A stretch of 64,000 nucleotides of DNA. It comes from Hericium rajendrae. Its lineage: Eukaryota > Basidiomycota > Agaricomycetes > Russulales > Hericiaceae. Position 1 is the first letter of the stretch. Every line of letters starts with the position of its first letter. Below the pieces are notes generated by a model, which searched no databases, had not been told where the DNA came from, and worked only from the letters and a program-made list of their open reading frames with translations. The DNA is taken from contig CM065888.1 of NCBI GenBank assembly GCA_033439255.1, positions 1,674,001 to 1,738,000 of the forward strand. The letters are read 5' to 3'. Position numbers and translations under genes: made by a program. Shown piece after piece: positions 60,156 through 64,000 of this stretch.

Positions 60156-61947
60156 TTAAGCAGCTGGAGTGTACAACTGCTGACATATAGCGAGGGCATG
60201 TATCCATACTAGCTTTCGTACCTGCATGTCCTTACTATAACAGTCTATGCGCTGATGCAACTCTGTATCAAGGTATTGCACCTCCTCTGCCATAAATGGA
60301 CAATTCGGCTCCTCCCATCGAATGTCAGAAGCGTGCTCAGGTAGAAAGGTCATGTCAAATGGATTGGCATCATCAGCAGTGGGATTGTGTTGAAGAAAAT
60401 GTGCCATGAGAGTGGGATCATCATGCACTTCCCAGTCAACACCATAGTCTGCAACATGTTCCACCGGATCGTCGACAAAAGCATGATGGATGTCATGAAG
60501 CCCACGAGGTCCATGTTCTATCATGCCAAAGAAATACATGTCCATGGGACTGCACTGTGACTCGCCCTTAAGGGAAACCTTGTGGGAATTCCAGGTAGAG
60601 GACCACAAGATAGCATCATCATCGATACTTGTGAGGAAGAGATGGTGGATCAACCATATATGGGCAGGATGATCTGGATTGAGGCCATGGTGATGCTCAA
60701 GATCGACAAAAAAGTTGTACCACTTCTGGCCAAAACCACGGGTAACATCAAACCATAAGCGTTCAATCCGGGTATTGTGAACGCTCCTGCAGGCAATTTA
60801 GTATCTGTTTGCCTGTACAGAATGAAAGATACACACCGGCCCCAGATGTACGAACCACGTCCCAAGCCGCGGTGTTCCTCCATCCATTGTGCAACACCAA
60901 CATTCTCGGTACCGTGGTCACCCCGTACACGGCTGGGAACACCATAGTGGGGATGGCCAGACTTGAAAAGAGAGAGGACGGTATCAGCACGATTGTTGTT
61001 GTGAACACCAATCGCAACGACAAGGCGAGATTTGCCATCTACGAAGCAGTGAATGACAATCTTCCACCGAATGAGGCCTACATCGGAGTGAGATCGGAAA
61101 CAAAAAAACATGAAATCGTATGTACCATGCTGTCCGTCATGATGCCAGAGAGAGTTCGGGCCTGCGACATTGTAGACTCGGCGATGAATACGGCGATCTC
61201 CAAAGACAGCAGGAGCACCATGAACACGGACGTATGAGGCAGCGATACGCTCGATGGGCACCCGGAACCCTTGAGATGTGAGCGAGCCATGGATCATGCG
61301 ACGCCCAAAATCAGGAAAGAGGGTGAGAATGCCGCTAACCAGGCGATCCAAGTCTGAATCGGTGATGAGTGAGACGGCTGGGGTTGTAGATGTATGAAGC
61401 GTAGCGAGAGAGCCGTCAGGAAGAGCGATGTCCTCGAAGACCGGAGCACCTGGCTCAAGAAGACCATATTCGAGTGCACGCCGGCGAATAGTGCGAGGGT
61501 GGCAGGAGAAGACTTCGCCTAGGCGATACGGTCCACGTAACTGAAGAGCTTGAGCCAACAGGTCCCGGTCAATCTCAACGCAAGGGCGGCCGGGCTTTCC
61601 AGACCCAACACGACGAGAGACAGACAGAGAGAGTGCGTCGGGTGGATCGGAGGACTGCTCGCAGGCCGCACTCAATGCGTCGACCATCTGCCGGATGCTA
61701 TTCTCCAACACAGTGAATTCATCTATCGGGAAGAGATGATGATGCTACACAAGTGTTTTCGTTCAGCTTAGAGTAGAGGAATTGAAAAAGAACGCACCTG
61801 TTGCACTGCAGCCCATAATTCGAGTACTTCCAACCTTTGCTCGTCTAGCAGCCGTCGTTCCCCTACTTGAGTGCGAAGCGCCGTGATAACACGGTCAGCA
61901 AGAACCCAGTATGCACCTCGAAAGTTGTTCAATGGATCAGGAGGCAT
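60156..61947 (-). CDS. DDE integrase/transposase of the integrase-core type, intact, 546 residues
   Basis: Four exons, 61947-61798, 61744-61126, 61077-60837 and 60786-60156, sum to 1641 nt without internal stop. An N-terminal helix-turn-helix-like part ('RLGEVFSCHPRTIRRRALEYGLL') precedes the core: 'LWHHDGQHGLIRWKIVIHCFVDGKSR' (Asp253), 'RGDHGTENVGV' (Asp310) and 'NTRIERLWFDV' (Glu345), a D-D-(34)-E spacing. This pattern matches the integrase-core proteins found as stand-alone genes in fungal and animal genomes, and differs from the Gypsy integrase (no HHCC finger here, multiple introns). It would cut and join element ends in the nucleus. All three catalytic residues are present, so activity is plausible. 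The 3' end abuts a 168-bp repeat block. Confidence 0.87.
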
Positions 61948-62738
61948 GGCGCTGAACAGATGGTCTGAGGTGGGGAGATCAAGGACGATGATGATGGGAA
62001 GAATACATCAGCTGGAAGGAGTATGTAACAAATCTGTGTACACCGAGGTACAGCAGGTGGCAAGGTCTAGGGCAGAACCTATGGGAAGTTGGGCTGTGTA
62101 GTGTACATCGATGCAATGTTATTTGTGAGTGATCGTGTACACAAGTTTCAATGGATGCAAATGAATACGCACGACAACGAGACAGAGGCACATATGATGG
62201 ACGACAAAAAGCGTCGATCGAGCTTGTGGTCGTGGAGAGCGTACACCGATTTCCACCATGCTGCATTGGGGTGCATTGATGCCGATAACCCGCTGAAAAT
62301 CAGGACTCACTAATGTGCCCGAGTGCGTCACAATGGTCAGGAATGTACATGGATATACATGGAGCATCACGGATGGACAAGCGTGAAGGCCAATGAGCCG
62401 CAATTCCCATAGACGTGCATAGATTATCATGGAGGCACACCGATGATCAGAGAAGGACACAGGTGAGAATTGTTGCTCATACGGGCCCAGGGGTCTCAGC
62501 GGAAGTCTAAATCTACTTTTGTCCTGTAAACACCATCATAGATCGGCACAGTGATTGCAAGATTGTTGAAATGTTGCTATGTCGGCTAAGTATTTCGGTT
62601 GTTGCCGGGCCCGCTTAGCCTGCACAATTGAACGCGGCCACGTCCAAGTCTTTCTCTTCTCTACCATCTGTCAACAAATTCGCGGGCATATCTTCCTAGG
62701 GATCCTGACGACCGTATCTCTAGCTATCGGACAGATAC
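61948..62738. repeat. Spacer with degenerate motifs, possible right subterminal region
   Basis: Recurring words such as 'tacatggatatacatgga', 'gtgcatagattatcatgga' and 'caatggatgcaaatgaat' between 62145 and 62440, related to those at 27.28-27.46 kb. No gene. The 62.5-62.74 part is the upstream region of the F-box gene. Confidence 0.3.
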
Positions 62739-64000
62739 ATGAGTAAAGAACGGAACAAGGACGGCCGCTTTGATAGGTACGTCACTTCGTATTAACACGA
62801 ATCCATTGCGCCGCTCACTAAATTCAACTTCAGCATCAGCTATACAGACATTGCAAAGCAGCATCTGGAGCGACTTTCGCACCTCACGGCTTTCAGCGAT
62901 GCTGCCGTGGTCGACGAGGCGCAATCCTTCATGGACGCCGAGATGGCCAACTTGCATGACGCGCTGCTCCTGATTCGAGCGCGTCGCAATGCTATCAGCC
63001 GCATCTCGCGTCTTCCGGCCGAGATACTGTCATATATTTTCAGATTCTCGGCGGATATCCAGGATACACCTGACGCAGATGTAGAGTCGGAGTCGTCGGA
63101 TGACGGCGAGGTCGTCTCGGATTCTGACAACGATGTCATGGAGGACTCGGATTATGCCTCCGATGATGAGGAAGAATACTCTGAGCAGTCGTCTTTGTCT
63201 TCGGATTGCGAGAACGAGAGCGGAAGCACCTCGAGAGTGGAACGTGATGTCCTAAGTGAGCGACTGTGCACCCCTCGACCTGTATCTGTGGACAGCTACT
63301 AAGTACCTAGTGCTTTGATAGGAGGTTGGCTATGCATCTTGCATGTCTGTCGCCGTTGGCGTCAAATCGCTCTGGAAGACATAGGTCTGTGGACGAGGAT
63401 CACATACAATACCACCCCGCGCTGGCTTGAGGCAATTCTCGCCCGTGCGCAGACGATGTCCCTCGTCGTGCACCGCGAGCTTTCCGACCATTCGCATAAG
63501 CGCGAGTTGACCCTCATCGGCGAGCACCTTTCGCACATCAAAGATCTGACGCTCATCGGTTCCGCCGACAATCTGGCATTCGCCACGCGCAAGAGGCTGA
63601 ACAACCCCGCCCCGATCTTAGAATCGCTGACGGTCACGGTACTCCCCGGCACGCTCGATGATGAAATTACGGTCATCGCGGCTCTTCCAGCGAACATTTT
63701 CGCCAAGACCGCACCCAAGCTGCATCGCATATGTCTCCACAATTGTCACTTTCATTGGGAATCTCCGCTCCTCACCGATCGCATCATCGACTTCCATCTA
63801 ACGTACTCTGGGCTTCCCAATCGATACGTAGGCCCAAGCCGGCGCAACGAGGCAAATTGGATGACATCCTTTCGTTTTGAGCCGTCGCGAGATCAGCTGC
63901 TCACGTCGCTCAGGAGGATGCCTGCCTTGCGGCATTTGGCTCTTCGGCGCTGTATCTGTGGTCCACCGCGGGATGAAGAGGGCGAGGAGTTACCCGAGGA
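62739..64000 (+). CDS. F-box domain protein, 3' end beyond the window
   Basis: Exons 62739-62776, 62834-63255 and 63322 to the window edge keep one frame. After a short N-terminus and a helical part (RLSHLTAFSDAAVVDEAQSF), the F-box-like block is split by an acidic insert: 'ISRLPAEILSYIFRFSADI', about 70 Asp/Glu/Ser-rich residues, then 'GWLCILHVCRRWRQIALEDIGLWTRI'. The rest has LRR-like strands ('LPANIFAKTAPKLHRICLHNC', 'LRRMPALRHLALRRC'). By family it would be an SCF substrate adaptor. It is cut at 64000 with no stop seen. Confidence 0.85.

Larger units (their letters stand above)
27100..62500. mobile_element. Candidate large integrase-encoded element (or cluster) with HECT-like, AT-hook and dioxygenase-like cargo
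   Basis: Grouping proposed from four observations. An intact DDE integrase gene lies near the right end. A HECT-like gene lies near the left end. The same 168-bp diverged tandem repeat fills three gaps (31.78-33.64, 46.94-47.75 and 59.71-60.07 kb). Short shared motifs lie outside both end genes. The genes inside share AT-leaning codon use and dense 45-60 bp introns. Terminal inverted repeats and target-site duplications were not found, so the exact limits and whether this is one element or several are unknown. A Gypsy element, a GC-rich island and an ATG4 pseudogene interrupt it. Confidence 0.4.

Overview
The window looks like nuclear DNA of a mushroom-forming basidiomycete (Agaricomycetes). 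I infer this from genes broken by many 45-70 bp GT-AG introns, large divergent F-box proteins, a very long disordered Ser/Pro-rich protein, a Gypsy retroelement with the zinc-knuckle and 'DPGSQ' protease typical of these fungi, and decayed nuclear genes between mobile DNA. I re-spliced the main genes by hand. For eight of them the exon lengths sum to a whole number of codons with no internal stop, which is the main support for those models.

Left part (1-27 kb) is mostly ordinary host sequence: an intact 10-exon membrane-anchored aspartic protease (251-2861, minus); an F-box/LRR relic and an intact 586-residue F-box protein (3.8-7.5 kb); a small 93-residue gene (8361); two paralogous small proteins with the same micro-exon layout, one intact (14771) and one with a 1-nt homopolymer frameshift (10049, minus); a decayed AGC-type kinase between them; a 2052-residue disordered protein in 7 exons (17239-23763); and an intact 11-exon, 585-residue GH13 alpha-glucosidase (26741-24417, minus).

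Right part (27-62.5 kb) is accessory. It holds genes without obvious household function, several still intact: a 998-residue protein with an N-terminal Cys/His zinc module and a C-terminal HECT-like region (27817-31690); an unknown minus-strand gene with one in-frame TAG (34-37 kb); a 633-residue AT-hook protein (44477-46724); a decayed dioxygenase-like gene (48.5-49.4 kb); an unknown fragment (58.65-59.2 kb); and an intact 546-residue DDE integrase (61947-60156). Three of the gaps beside the 3' ends of these genes contain the same AT-rich, diverged, about 168-bp tandem repeat. Similar short motifs recur just outside both ends (about 27.3 and 62.4 kb). I propose, as inference, that this is one or more large integrase-encoded mobile elements carrying ubiquitin-ligase-like, AT-hook and dioxygenase-like cargo.

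Inside this block lie later or captured sequences: a broken ATG4 autophagy protease copy (37.6-39.4 kb), gene debris and a very GC-rich low-complexity island (39.4-44 kb), a Cys-rich ORF (49.45-50.3 kb), and a frameshifted, stop-containing Gypsy element (about 50.7-57.7 kb, minus). Nonsense codons in the Gypsy element and the dioxygenase-like gene are TGA where CGA is expected, and the reverse-transcriptase YxDD is YIND, all consistent with C-to-T change at CpG. The right edge (62739-64000) returns to a host-type F-box gene cut by the window end.
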